64,000 nucleotides of DNA from Ampullaceana balthica (taxonomy: Eukaryota > Mollusca > Gastropoda > Lymnaeidae): positions 1-64,000 of the forward strand of contig CALYLW010000554.1 in the NCBI GenBank assembly GCA_944989445.1. Reading direction: 5' to 3'. Below are positions 34,895-45,353 of the stretch, piece after piece. A model generated the notes under the pieces. That model made no database searches, was not told where the DNA came from, and saw nothing but the letters and a program-made list of their open reading frames with translations. The position numbers and the translations under genes are program-made. How positions within the stretch are numbered: the first letter of the stretch is position 1; each line of letters starts with the position of its first letter.

Positions 34895-36538
34895 CAGTGG
34901 CGTAGCAACGGGTTGGCATCGGGGCAGTTGCCAAGGGCGCCGGCTCAAAAGGGCGCCACTAAATCACTAATGTTTAAATTTGTATTTAAATAAATACAGT
35001 CGAACTCAAAAGGACCCGATACAAAATTGACTTACTGAGTTCTTGAGTTAGGGAGAATGGCGTAATAGGCGCCGATTAATCAAGGACAATGTAGATATTG
35101 AGAGGTGGGGGGAACAGCCATACCGGCTAGTAGGCTTGACAGGAAAGAGATGCGGTATCTATGTTTCATATGAAAGCAAGCCAACTTGCTTTGACATGCC
35201 GACACAAGCCCGTGAGAGGAGACACCTTCCCTTCCCCTCCCCAAAATTACTCCCTCAACAGTGGGATGGGGGGAGTAAGACTTTTCTTTTTAAAAAGAGT
35301 CACAGCAAGCAGCAAAGGGACGCAAATTAGTTACCACTTACCACTCCTTTTTCTTGTCTTTGTAATTTTTTGTACTTGCATGGTCGCTTAATCCCTCGTG
35401 GAATGCACTAAGATAAGATTTTACGTCCATTTACGTGGCTTTATGGAACACGTGTTCTGAAATGTCACTCCAGAATAATAACCCAAACGCCTTGGAAAAT
35501 TCGACTAAGAGAGGTTGAAAGCCAAATAACTTAGAGTTAAGGAGATCTAAAATACATTGACATTAGTCTTATGGAGTTTGGCCGGGACCTAACAATAAAT
35601 TGATATACGGGGGGTTTTCCACTTAGGGAAGTTCGACTTAGCGAGGTCCAACTGTATTTCACTTTTATCCTTGATAAAAAAAAGTGAATAATTAACTATA
35701 TTTAAATATATTTCATTTAAACCATTATAATATTTTTTATTATGTTTGTGGCCATTGCGGGGCTTCTTATCATACAAATGTCAATATGATTTTAAATTCT
35801 TTCTTTTAAAAAAAAATCTTAATATCCTCATCCCACTGTCGAGGGAGTAAAGTGGAGGAGAGGAGGGAAGGTGTCGGTATGTCAAAGCAAGTTGGCTCGT
35901 TTCATATGAAACATCACCGCCACTCTTTCCTGTGATCCTGTCAAGCCTTCTATGCCGCTATGGCTGTTTCTCTCCCCCCTCTCAATATCAACATTGTCCT
36001 TGATTAATCTGCGCCTATTACGCCAGTTTCCCTAACTAGAAAACTCCATAAGTGGAATTTTTTCCCCCTGAGTTGGACTTAGAAAAGTCCGACTGCATGA
36101 ACAACACGTCAATACGCAAGCTAACGGAAGTGCTGAGCTGTAGTCGGTTTAATTGTGAGTTTCTATCGTTATGTATGAGATAATGAGTATAACACTTTGA
36201 CACTAATGTTTTTATTTATAATACTTGTTAATTCAAGTTTTGCTGTATTCTTTATTAACGCAACAATATCCCGTTTTATCCACCAATTTATTTGGTATTA
36301 TTTAGTAAATAACAAACTGCAAATTAGTATTGTTCCTGTCTTATGCATTTTTTATATTCACGTTGTATGGCTGTCACTGTCAGACTAGGTAATAATTGTC
36401 ATAAATCATAAATAAAATAAGAGAAATTCAATTATTTTTTCTAACAAATGAAAAAATCGCAAAGCTGAAACTTGTCAATTTATCAAGGGCGCCGAAAATA
36501 AATTTGCCAAGGGCGCCAAAAACCTAGTTACGCCTCTG
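34895..36538. mobile_element. Non-autonomous hAT element, CAGTGGCGTAGC ends, 1.6 kb
   Basis: Starts CAGTGGCGTAGCAACGGG and ends CCTAGTTACGCCTCTG, flanked by a perfect 8-bp duplication GTAGTCGG (34887-34894 and 36539-36546). GGGCGCC repeats lie just inside both ends. The interior is largely another, inverted-repeat element (34997-36095). No transposase remnant is visible. Confidence 0.93.
34997..36095. mobile_element. Pogo-like element with long inverted repeats, nested in the hAT
   Basis: The left arm (about 34997-35260) and right arm (about 35835-36095) are imperfect inverted copies; both contain TGGCGTAATAGGCGC, GATTAATCAAGGACAATGT, TTTCATATGAAA and CAAGCCAACTTGC-like phrases. The ends read CAGTCGAACTC and (complement) CAGTCGGACT, like pogo/Tigger termini, with TA on the left only. 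A further pogo-type end, complement CAGTTGGACCTCGCTAAGTC, lies at about 35610-35656, so a second related element is nested inside. There is no transposase ORF. Confidence 0.65.
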
Positions 36539-36546
36539 GTAGTCGG

Positions 36547-37107
36547 TCTCACGTTTCTACCTTTGAGTTGAATTTAAATATTGTAGGAAAGCATAGAAGA
36601 GTAAGACGAGTAAAAATTATAATAAATAGCTTCCAAAAAGTTCAGTTAATTATCTTAGCAATGTTCTCAACTGCTCATCGTTTTTCTTTCGTCAAAAAGG
36701 TTGCTGCAATATCGCCATTTGGAAATGAATGACTCAGATAGTTTTAGGCAAAACATTTCTGCCCTTGATGAATAATCGAAATATTTAAAGGAAAAACAGG
36801 ACACCAAGACAACATACAACTATATTTGTATTGTCTGATGCAACGCATGCGGTTCTTCTGTGATCACATAGCGGCTCGCGTACAATTTACAAAAGATATT
36901 ATACATGGATTGCTGGAAGATTTCCAAACCATGTTTAATGACCAATAGTGCAAAGCTTCAATACGGCTCACAATATTTTTTATAAATTTTAAAATGGCTC
37001 TCAGTTACTACAGGTCACGCCACCCCTGGTCTGATGAATCAAGACAAAACACAACATACCAATATTTGTACATGTGTATTGTCTGTGCCATAACAACAAA
37101 TCACAAC
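36547..37107. other. Intergenic spacer
   Basis: No ORF of note and no clear repeat. Confidence 0.4.
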
Positions 37108-37257
37108 ACACTACTATATATGTATTGTCTGTACGAACAATCTACTATATTTGTATTGTCTGTAAGAACAATCTACTATATTTGTATTGTCTGTAAGAAC
37201 AATCTACTATATTTGTATTGTCTGTAAGAACAATCTACTATATTTGTATTGTCTATA
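37108..37257 (+). repeat. Tandem repeat, 31-bp unit, about 4.5 copies
   Basis: A unit of AAGAACAATCTACTATATTT followed by GTATTGTCTGT recurs with few changes. The 77-residue ORF across it (MYCLYEQST-type repeats) is a product of the repeat. Confidence 0.9.
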
Positions 37258-37310
37258 CCCAACAAAAATATTTTATCATGAAATTTTCCACAATGCAGTT
37301 CAGTTAATTT

Positions 37311-37517
37311 CGAACAACTCAGCTTTGTTTTGTTAGCAGAGACAATATGAACTCAGACAAAGAAGTTACTGTTGTGGGAAGCATGGCCGTGGGGTTACTT
37401 CGGTTACTATATTTGCCCGACGTACTGACATCAGTCCAACAACGGACAGTCAGTCATTTCTACAGTGGGTTCAAATCTCACTGGACCCTTGGCGCGAACT
37501 TTCCACATTTTTGTTAA
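37311..37517 (+). repeat. Diverged duplicate with a 56-codon ORF, copy 1
   Basis: A 130-bp core (about 37375-37507) is about 94% identical to 41142-41272. Both can be read from an ATG as a short protein sharing VGSMAVGLLRLLY and SHWTLGANFP (here 37347-37517). Most base differences in the core change an amino acid (L/M, V/L, R/W, T/I, F/I), so there is no sign of coding constraint. It may be an exon-like piece of an unknown gene or simply a repeat. I do not recognise the peptide. Confidence 0.45.
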
Positions 37518-38099
37518 TTTTTATACATTAATTTTGATCCAAAATATATTGACAAATGAAAGTTCCAAAAATTAATTTTTTAAAAAAAGGAAATAAGATT
37601 ATAATACAAATGCGTTAGACCCAGATAAGCCCTTCAGATCCATTTTTGTTTTCTCTTTTTGACGAACAAATTTCATGTCTACATGATATTAACAAAATTC
37701 GGATTCCCAGCTTTTTTGCCATCCATAAACAGTTTGTTTGTTTTTGATGTAACTTTCTAAAATATTTGTATCAATTTTACCAAACCGTTTTTTTTTAAAT
37801 TTGGGATTTTCTTTTTTACGCTTGAAAATTTAAGGCAATGGTGCCACTGGAGAGGAGTAATGTGAATAAAATTATGACACGTCATAAGCGATGGTTATCT
37901 TAAGTATAAGACATGCTTTGGCGCAGATTCAGATGAAAATTCCACACACAAAAACAAATAATAAAAATAAAATTTAAAAATATTTTATTAAATTATAATT
38001 GAACTTGTAAAATCATTCCACATTTAAAAATACGTTTACCTTTACCTTTGCTCAGTGACTCAGTGTTAAACTAATAAAAATTCATGGCTACTCCTACAT
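37518..38099. other. AT-rich spacer
   Basis: No gene or clear repeat seen up to the hAT insertion. Confidence 0.4.
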
Positions 38100-38684
38100 C
38101 AGTGGCGTCACTAGGGGGGGCGAGGGGGCGGGCCGCCCCGGGTGACACCCATCAGGGGTGACACCCGAGCCTAAAATTTTACTGTGTACGAATTTATGTC
38201 TGGAAAAAAAAATGAAGACTAATTTTTTTTATCTCGAAAGAAATTAAGAAATATAAAGAAATACGTTAAACGCGAAAATGTTTTATTAAAAAATATCAGT
38301 TAACTTGCAATAATAAAACAGTCCCAACACACAAACAACATTAAAATTAAAACAAATTAGAAGAAAAAGAAACGTCGCAGCTGAGAGATCTTTAAAAAAG
38401 GCTGGACATGAAAGAGGCAGTGTCTTATTTTTAAAAGATATAAAGCTATTTAGGCTTTGACACACCGACACCGTGGACGAATCCCACCTCACGACTCCCC
38501 CCACCACAGTGGGGTGTGAGGGGGGATAAGATTTTTACCAAAAAAAATCAAAAGATGGGTTTTCTTTGTTGATGTTTTTCTAGACGAAAATTATGAATTC
38601 AATGTCTTTGAGTTAATATTTTGTTTTATATATATTTATTAAAGGCGGGATATGCATGTTATATACAGGTAGTCTCCCGGTTAC

Positions 38685-38961
38685 GACCGGTGGTCGAGTG
38701 GCAGCGCGCTCGACTGGCGTACCGATGGTCACGGGTTCGAATCCATATGAAGGCAAGGATTTGTTCCAGGGGCCTAGGGCGTACCTGAGTCACCCAGCTC
38801 CGAATGGGTACCTAACGTTAGTTAGGCGGCTAGGTAATGCGTGGAACCCTCAAAGCCGTGGCCTGTGAACGCTGTATCACTTGCCAACAGATCATCTGTC
38901 ATGGTCTGTGGACGCAATTATCTTCTGCATAGAAGGAGCGTCTGTATAGATAAGATAAGAC
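38685..38961 (+). repeat. tRNA-derived SINE with LINE-like 3' tail
   Basis: A tRNA-like head has an A box (TGGTCGAGTGG, 38691-38701) and a perfect B box (GGTTCGAATCC, 38734-38744), the internal promoter used by RNA polymerase III. The body that follows is unrelated to tRNA. The 3' end (CAATTATCTTCTGCATAGAA, GGAGCGTCTGTATAGATAAG, ATAAG) matches the 3' end of the LINE at 18.5 kb, so the SINE probably used that LINE's machinery. No clear target duplication. It is not a functional tRNA gene: the anticodon arm and acceptor stem do not close properly. The short ORFs here are spurious. Confidence 0.88.
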
Positions 38962-39119
38962 GACGGTCCCATCCCGACTTACGCTGTTACGAACGCTCCC
39001 CCATAAAGAATAATATTACGCGTTATTCCTCATTCCTTTTTTTTTAAACTTTTTTTTTCATGGGGTAACGAATTATTTTCTTTAGTTGAAATATAAAATT
39101 TATTATTATTATTTGAACC

Positions 39120-40370
39120 TACAACTTTCGATTGCGAATTTTACTCATGGTGAAGTTATCAATCAAGTCAGTAAAGCTAAGAAAGCTTACAATTAAGTTC
39201 ATTTTCAATGCTCATTAGAGAGAGCATATTCAGTCGTTTTTGTCCAATGCAAATTCTAAATATTTTATAGACTTTTCAACTTTGAAAAGGATTGCTCTCA
39301 GTTGCAGTTTGATGTCATCACTGAGAGATAGATGAGAAGTGCGATGCGTACATTTGTAAAGAGCTGTGTGAAATTTAGCTCATTCAAAAGCAGCAAAATG
39401 TTTAGCTATGTGCACGTGTTTTGAGTTTGTAATTAGGTACTTCCTTTTCCTTACCCTGAATCTGGACAATAACTTTTTTAAAGAGTTTTGAAAATTGGAC
39501 TAATTCTGAAGGTAAGTAGTCTTCGAAATCACTTGAATATTCTTCCATTATCTTGGCTGCTGCCGGCGTTTGGCTAAAATGATTAGGGTTTACAAATGAC
39601 GAGTAAGAAAATGAGGGAATTGAATTAGTTAAGCATGAGAAGCGCCTGCCCCACGTTTTTAGTCATATTACATCATTATAGTACCTGTTTTCAATTTTAA
39701 ATTTTTAAAATTTATTTTCTTCTTTTTAGTCCGCTTATAAAAACGTGGTTTTTAAAAATCTTTTTTTTTACTTCTATTTATTTTTGTTGATAGCATTGAA
39801 GATTGTTCATACTCTTTTTTACCACGGACTTGTCCTTTCCTTTGTCTTCATAGGAATCAAATTAAGAATGCTGTATTTTAACAAACTCAATTAGAGACTT
39901 CCTTTCTGAAATTGTTTCCCGAATTTCCAGTAAAATAGCGACTTCCAGTTGTTCAAGTTCCTTTAGAAATCCTTCTGCTTTCAAGTCGACAGTCACATGG
40001 CTGATTTTCGTTTGTTGCTAATTCTTCCAGTGCTGCGATATTCGCATGGTATAAGTTATTAACAGACCTTACTGCATCATGTCAGGCTGACCATCTTGTG
40101 CCACACAAGGCTTTGTTAACATGTATCAATTTCATGTGTTTTTAAAGTACCTATCAACGATGAGTAGATGCAACTAGCCGGGTATAAAGATTTGGCAGAA
40201 GACATAAAATCTGACTGCGTCAGGACAACCTGCACCACTTTTCCCAACCAAATTAAGGGAATGGGCTGTGCACGGCACATAATGAGCAACACTGCACTTC
40301 TCACTAAGAATAGCCTAGTTTCAATTATACTTCCTACTCATATTTGCAGCATTGCCGTATGAATGTCCAA
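39120..40370 (-). pseudogene. Decayed hAT transposase
   Basis: No frame is open for long, but the order of fragments on the minus strand fits a hAT transposase of the ZMYM1/THAP-associated type. From about 40090 an RW-S-like block is followed by DAVRSVNNLYHANIAALEEL, the region before the insertion domain. From about 39400 to 39130 the dimerisation region can be traced: YTNVRIALL, then RLNMLSLMSIENEL (in RLN...LSIENEL form) and a final FTMSKIRNRK. Catalytic aspartates cannot be placed. The element is inactive. Confidence 0.72.
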
Positions 40371-40489
40371 GGCATTTTCAGGGATTCATACAAACATTTG
40401 CCTGCATCTTTATTATACACTATAATAAGTTTGGAGTACCTTATATTATTGGTGGTCACTGGCTTTAGCCCGTTCAGCACCCCCCTTTT

Positions 40490-40882
40490 AATCCGTAATA
40501 GGGTGTGGGGGTCACGCATCGGTGACGATGTTGACGAGGGGGTGGGGTTAAAAATGTGACGTCACATAAAAAACGCGCAACTTTAAATAAAAGTTTCACT
40601 TAAATATTTGATTGTTTACGGTTTATTTAATGACGTTTTTGATGGCTTCATGGGTGTTACGACATCAGAGTACAGACTTACCCTAAATACATATTTAAAT
40701 GACAAAAAACAATTTGCAACATGCTAATTTTTATTTAGAAAATACAGCTTGGGCAGGATGGTGTCAAAGCTTTGTGACGTCATATAGTGAAAGAGAAAAA
40801 AAAGGGGGGGTATAAGCATGACGCTGGGGGAGGGTGGGGTAAAAATCGTCAACATGGCGTGACGTCATTTATGGACGGCCCC
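40490..40882. mobile_element. MITE M4 (GGGGCC family), nearly uninterrupted
   Basis: The right end reads TGACGTCATTTATGGACGGC then CCC. The left end is eroded, starting near GGGTGTGGGGGTCACGCATC. It aligns with M2 once the insertions of M2 are removed, so it shows what M2 looked like before them. There is no coding capacity. It lies inside the hAT element at 38100-40949. Confidence 0.75.
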
Positions 40883-41019
40883 TTCAGTCGTGAAGGGGTG
40901 ACACCATGAGCTACCACCCCGGGTGACACCAACCCTAGTGACGCCTCTGTCCTACATTATGAGATAAATATAATTTGGATCTGACCTTTTTTTCTATGAT
41001 TGTTTCTCATAGAAATATC

Positions 41020-41297
41020 GTGACAGATTAAAAGACTTGATAATTTGCCACAATTCAGCTCAATTAACTTTGAATAGGTCTGGTTTGTGTGTTAGCATTA
41101 ACAATATGGACTCAGGCAATGACATAACTGATGTGGGAAGCATGGCCGTGGGGTTACTTCGGTTATTATATATGCCCGACTTACTGACATCAGTCCAACA
41201 ATGGATAGTCAGTCACTTCTACAGTGGGATCAAATCTCACTGGACCCTTGGCGCGAACTTTCCAATTTTTCCACGTTTAATTTTTAAATATATCTAG
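41020..41297 (+). repeat. Diverged duplicate with a 63-codon ORF, copy 2
   Basis: Partner of 37311-37517; the similarity also reaches upstream of the ATG (TTTGCCACAATTCAGCTCAA against TTTTCCACAATGCAGTTCAG). The ORF from 41106 ends at 41297, where a hAT element begins. Only the 38100-40949 hAT and about 700 bp of flanking sequence separate the two copies. Confidence 0.45.
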
Positions 41298-42119
41298 TAG
41301 AGCTGCGGAAATTAACGATTAATTTCTCGATTAATCTTTAAAAGTTTTTAACGATTAATTTTTTTAACGATTAATCGACCCACCACTTATAAATGTACTG
41401 GAAGTACAAAAAGTAAAATATTTTACCCAATAAATATAAACTAGTTTCCTGAAAAATACACGAACATTTTGGTTTTAAACTATTGACTGACGTGAATGTT
41501 CAAAAATTTGATAAAGGCTATTGTGTCTATTGAGAGAAATCGTTTGCCTACCATGCAATATTCCCTCTAAGTCTAAGCTTCGTTAGTCAGTGTGCAAAGT
41601 TTTAAAAAAAAACAACTCGTGTGCAAAGTTGCACAACGTCAATTTTGTGTGCAATATTTTACAAAATTTGCTGCGCGGTGATTCTTAACTCCTGCGTGGC
41701 GTCGGTCAAAAATCTGTGCAGCCACGCTCCTTAAAGGGAACATTGCTACCATGGTTCTAACACTTCGCTTACATATCACCTGCAAACCAAACATCCACTA
41801 CAGTATCAGAAACTTAAGCTGAGACAATCTAAAGCTATGTCAACCATTGTTCAGCTCGGCTGGTTATATTGTCAATAAGACCCGCTCATCACTTGAACCA
41901 AATATTGTCAATACACTTGTCTGTTTGCGTTGTTGGTTAAAAGATGTCACATAAAGAAGACATTTCAGTATAATTTTGATTTTCGACAATTACGTTTAAT
42001 AAATGTTACTTATGACACTATAAATTTCAATTTTTGGCTTTAATCGAAATTAACGATTAATTAAAAGTTAATTTTTCAGAAGTTAACGATTAAATTTTAA
42101 TTAATCGTTAACAGCCCTA
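41298..42119 (+). mobile_element. hAT element remnant, TAGRGCTGCGGAAATTAACG ends
   Basis: Starts TAGAGCTGCGGAAATTAACG and ends AATCGTTAACAGCCCTA, the same family as 32925-33557. A hAT MITE of another family (41556-41745) is inside it. No BED finger can be read in this copy. The target duplication is unclear in the AT-rich flanks. Confidence 0.8.
41556..41745. mobile_element. hAT-type MITE, CAATGTTCCC family, copy 2
   Basis: Starts CAATATTCCCTCTAAG and ends CTTAAAGGGAACATTG. Perfect 8-bp duplication CTACCATG (41548-41555, 41746-41753). The body has repeated GTGTGCAAAGTTG and GCTGCGCGG phrases. Confidence 0.93.
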
Positions 42120-42366
42120 ATATATAAGTTTCATTCAAAACTAAGTAACAGAATTTTAAGGCATTATTTTTAAAGGGTATTAGTTTTGTGTAATATTTTC
42201 AGTTCCAAAATGTAATAAAATTCGTTCCTTATTTGACTAATACAAATTAATTGGTCCATATTACAAATATGGTGTGAAATGTCAAACATTTTTAAATTTC
42301 TTTCATATGACCACATTAGTTGATATTCAAAACGTATCGTTTTAACATATTGAATTAATTTAAACA

Positions 42367-42490
42367 AGGGCTGCGGAAATGAACGGTTAATTAATCGATT
42401 AATTGTTTAAATTTTTTAATCGATTAAAATTAAGTTGATCTATTAAAATTCGATTAATTTTTTTTTATATGTCTCATTTTTTTTCCAATT
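42367..42490 (+). mobile_element. 5' end fragment of a TAGGGCTGCGG hAT
   Basis: AGGGCTGCGGAAATGAACGG followed by ATTAATCGATTAA phrases, like the left ends of the elements at 32925 and 41298. It is cut off at about 42490 by the Helitron fragment. Confidence 0.7.
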
Positions 42491-42496
42491 TATTAA

Positions 42497-42580
42497 TCTA
42501 CCTATATATATAATTCACATAAACGAGTATATGCAAGTAAGCATGACAAATGGCCCTCGATGGGGTCGACACACAGTTGG
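42497..42580 (+). mobile_element. Helitron 5' end fragment
   Basis: TCTACCTATATATATAATTC after A, then AAGTAAGCATGACAAATGGC and CCTCGATGGGGTCGAC, matching the 5' part of the Helitron at 31054-31361. Its 3' end is missing. Confidence 0.7.
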
Positions 42581-42584
42581 CAGT

Positions 42585-43125
42585 TAATGCGGCCCTCCGG
42601 CAGAAAATTTTGGAGACCCCTTACTTAGACTAAAAAGAATAAAATAAATAGAGTTTAGATTTTTAAAAGCTACGTTTTTATAAGTGGACTAAAAAGAAGA
42701 AAATAATATTAAATCAAAGCACGTTACTTACAGGTTTTTAATTAATTTCTCTTTTTAGTCCGCTTATAAAAACGTGTTGTTGTTGTTTTTAATTACCTCT
42801 ATTTTTTGTCATTTAAGTATGTTTTTAGTGTAAGGCTGCACTATAATATCGTAACACTCGTGAAGCCATATAAAATGTCATTAAATAAAGTGTCAGTAAT
42901 CAAATTTTAAAGTGAAACTTTTATTTTAAGTTGTGCGTTTTGATGTGACGTCACATTTATTAAATACACACACCCCCCCCTCGTCACACATCGTCACAAA
43001 TGTATGAATCTCTCTCCCGCCCTCCAGGTGCGTGATGTCATTTATGGGCGGTCCCTAAAAAGGGCGGCAAATTGTAGCCAGCCCCGGGCGGCAAAAGTTC
43101 TAGCTAAGCCACTGATTTAATTTTA
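42585..43125. mobile_element. Mosaic of hAT-related pieces and a GGGGCC-family half element
   Basis: Inverted phrases ACGTTTTTATAAGTGGACTA and TTTTTAGTCCGCTTATAAAA link this piece to the hAT at 38100. From about 42830 to 43055 the complement of M4-type sequence appears, ending GATGTCATTTATGGGCGGTC. At about 43075-43117 a right end reads GCAAAAGTTCTAGCTAAGCC then ACTG, another hAT-type end. Internal order is too broken to define single elements. Confidence 0.45.
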
Positions 43126-43209
43126 TAGTTTAACTTCTCATTTGGTTTTTTATTTTGGTTTGATAAAAAGATACATTTTCTTTTAAAATGTTCATTCCTA
43201 GAGGCTAAT

Positions 43210-43292
43210 AAACTATGATGAATTTGACGCCCTTAACTAATTTCCACCCGGTTCATTTCCCCCGCCCTTTGCCCTCTCTCGCTACGCCACTG
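43210..43292. mobile_element. Right end of a CAGTGGCGTAGC hAT
   Basis: CTCTCTCGCTACGCCACTG (to 43292) is the complement of a CAGTGGCGTAGCGAGAG end, with C-rich subterminal sequence. No left end is seen nearby. Confidence 0.5.
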
Positions 43293-43305
43293 GTAAACCA
43301 TTAAA

Positions 43306-43776
43306 TCTATACTATATATATAATTCTCTTCGTGGTCGGACCCTAAGAGGCAACAAGAAGCTGCATGTGCAACAGATACTAATTTTAGAAAGCAGCGCAC
43401 AAAATTACTGCACCAATGCATCAAAAAGTGTGTAAATTAAATATGCGCTGTAAAAAAAAATATATGACGTCATTGTTTTCGCTGATATTTTAATTTTGGA
43501 AAAGGGAACAATGTAAAAAGAGGATTTGATGATGGTTAATTATAACATCAAAAAACAAAGGGGGTGCCATAGGCGCCCTACAACCCCTATGCCTATTATA
43601 AAATACTTTGTGTGCATTTCAGAAAGTTTAATATTTCGTATTGATCAAACAAGGACAAGTTAGTTGGGCTTTTGAAAAAGGTCGGCGCCGTAGGCGCCCT
43701 AAAAAAGTGCATTAAAGGGGTAAAAGAACTCTCCATGAGCAAGTCTGCGGCGTATGCTACGCCGCGGGGCGTCTAG
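43306..43776 (+). mobile_element. Non-autonomous Helitron, complete, 471 bp
   Basis: 5' end TCTATACTATATATATAATT after A. The 3' end has a perfect hairpin GCGGCGTATGCTACGCCGC, then GGGGCGT and CTAG (43773-43776), followed by T. It contains TATGACGTCATTGTTTT shared with 7146-7376, and two GTAGGCGCCCTA/ATAGGCGCCCTA phrases. There is no coding sequence. Confidence 0.93.
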
Positions 43777-44380
43777 TTATATATAATTCATGAATCTGTA
43801 ATTTATGACATTATATAAGACATCAATGAGGGGCATTAATGACCATGTAAGTGAAATATTTAGCCATCTATAAATGACTTAATATCCATTATAAGGGACA
43901 TGAAATTTTAATTACTATTTAAATATTTTATGTGTATTTATATTATTTATATCAATGAAATGGCCATCTACAAAAGACAGCAATTTTCAATATATATTTT
44001 CATCGCACGTACTATTCTAACTGCCCTTAATTCTCTTATACGTGATAATTTGATTTAAGATTTCTCCTAAATCTTTGATTTTTAAATCAAATGGTTAAAG
44101 TAATAAAACAAGATAAGATGAACATTTTTTAAAAATCGAATAATGTGTATTAGCTCAAGCTTTCATAAAATAAAGTAATGATTTTTAGACGGCGTGAAAA
44201 CTATTTCAAGGCTAATAAGATATCCGTTACTATAAATATAAGAAAATCGAAGGGAATTCTAACATATTCTGTCATTCTTTAATGAATATGAAAAATGCGA
44301 TTATTAAAGATATTTACTTTGTAAAATGTATAATTTTGTATTTAATTTAATTAGCAAAATTATTAGATTGATTAAAAAAC
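43777..44380. other. AT-rich spacer
   Basis: Nothing recognised. Confidence 0.4.
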
Positions 44381-44439
44381 ACTTTTTTCCTCATTTCTCC
44401 TTGGAAATCTAAATCCAAAATAATCCTTTCGAGTTCGTT

Positions 44440-44556
44440 GTGACAAAAGCCGCAGACGCCATTTTGCTGCTAAATGGCGTAGATTGTTGTGTCTGTACTG
44501 TTGGCTGTGTTTACATTTGGATATTTTTGTGCACTGCCCATTTGTGACAGCTTTTA
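44440..44556 (+). promoter_or_regulatory. Candidate promoter and untranslated first exon of the ASH1L gene
   Basis: GCCGCAGACGCCATTTTGCTGCTAAATGGC carries two facing YY1-like cores, GCCATTTT and AAATGGCG, in a region less AT-rich than its surroundings. A possible splice donor, TTTTAG then GTAATTA, lies at 44551-44556. The first coding exon at 50358 begins with a splice acceptor, so a leader exon must exist upstream, and this is the best candidate I see. It is a guess: there is no TATA box and no transcript evidence. Confidence 0.2.
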
Positions 44557-45353
44557 GGTAATTAATGGATAAATTAAAGGCTATCAAAGTTTATACATTG
44601 TCATTTGAATTCTTAAAATAGAGAACATATTTATATCAAAGCTTGATTTCCGGGTTTTGTATGCAATGGTTTTTTAAAAATATTTTTGTTTGATTTACTT
44701 ATTTTATTAAATTTTAACTTATCTAGTAAGAATAAAAGTAAGCGGAGGGATAGTAATAATCAGTAAACTTGACTTGAATTTTAGACTTAGACCTAACTTT
44801 TATGAAAAAGGTTAAGTGAATATTAAAATTAGAAAGTGGCTGTAGACTGAGTAAAGTAACAAGTACAAGTCAATGAATGACAGTCATAGTCGTCTTAGAC
44901 TCTTAGTCTTAGCCTTGGCCTTATCCTTAGCATACTAAGTTTAAGTACTCAAGTCATAGTCATATTGACTAATTACTAATTGAGCATATGACTGTACAAT
45001 TACATACTCTACAATTACATACTCGAGGCTCAAACTTTACTACTTACATACACTGTTACAGTGTAAGTGTATGTACAGTATGTATAAATAAGCCATCACG
45101 TTTATAATTTATGGGCTAATTTTTTTAATCCTGCAGTTTCTACACTACATGTATATTATTTGATAGATTCATAGCGAAATTTATTTTTCTCAGAACTTAC
45201 GTTTTTAATATATTAAATCAAATTAAATGCATTATTATATGTTGTAGTATTTTAGCTATTACAGCACTAATTTTTAAGTCTTATTAATTTCTAAGGCTTT
45301 TTTTTCGCCCCTTGAACTTGAAGCTACATTTACATGATCGGAGTAGGAAACAT
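44557..45353. other. AT-rich sequence upstream of the ASH1L coding region
   Basis: Around 44870-44960 phrases such as TCATAGTC, CTTAGACT and CTTAGTCTTAGCC recur loosely. No gene or transposon end is clear. Confidence 0.35.

Larger units (their letters stand above)
38100..40949 (-). mobile_element. hAT transposon with a decayed transposase, 2.85 kb
   Basis: Starts CAGTGGCGTCACTAGGG and ends CCCTAGTGACGCCTCTG, a 17-bp inverted repeat with one mismatch. The 8-bp duplication TCCTACAT is perfect (38092-38099 and 40950-40957). Minus-strand traces of a transposase run from about 40370 to 39120. A SINE (38685-38961) and MITE M4 (about 40490-40882) were inserted later. A TTTTTAGTCCGCTTATAAAA phrase in it (near 39724) recurs at about 42752-42771, so a relative lies there. 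Confidence 0.93.

Noticed and set aside
35136..35391. Two overlapping short ORFs
   Set aside because: They lie in the left inverted arm of the pogo-like element and have no protein character.
36994..37227. 77-residue ORF with repeated YCL phrases
   Set aside because: It is a translation of the 31-bp tandem repeat.
38685..38760. Functional tRNA gene
   Set aside because: A and B boxes are good, but the acceptor stem does not close and a SINE body with a LINE-like tail follows.
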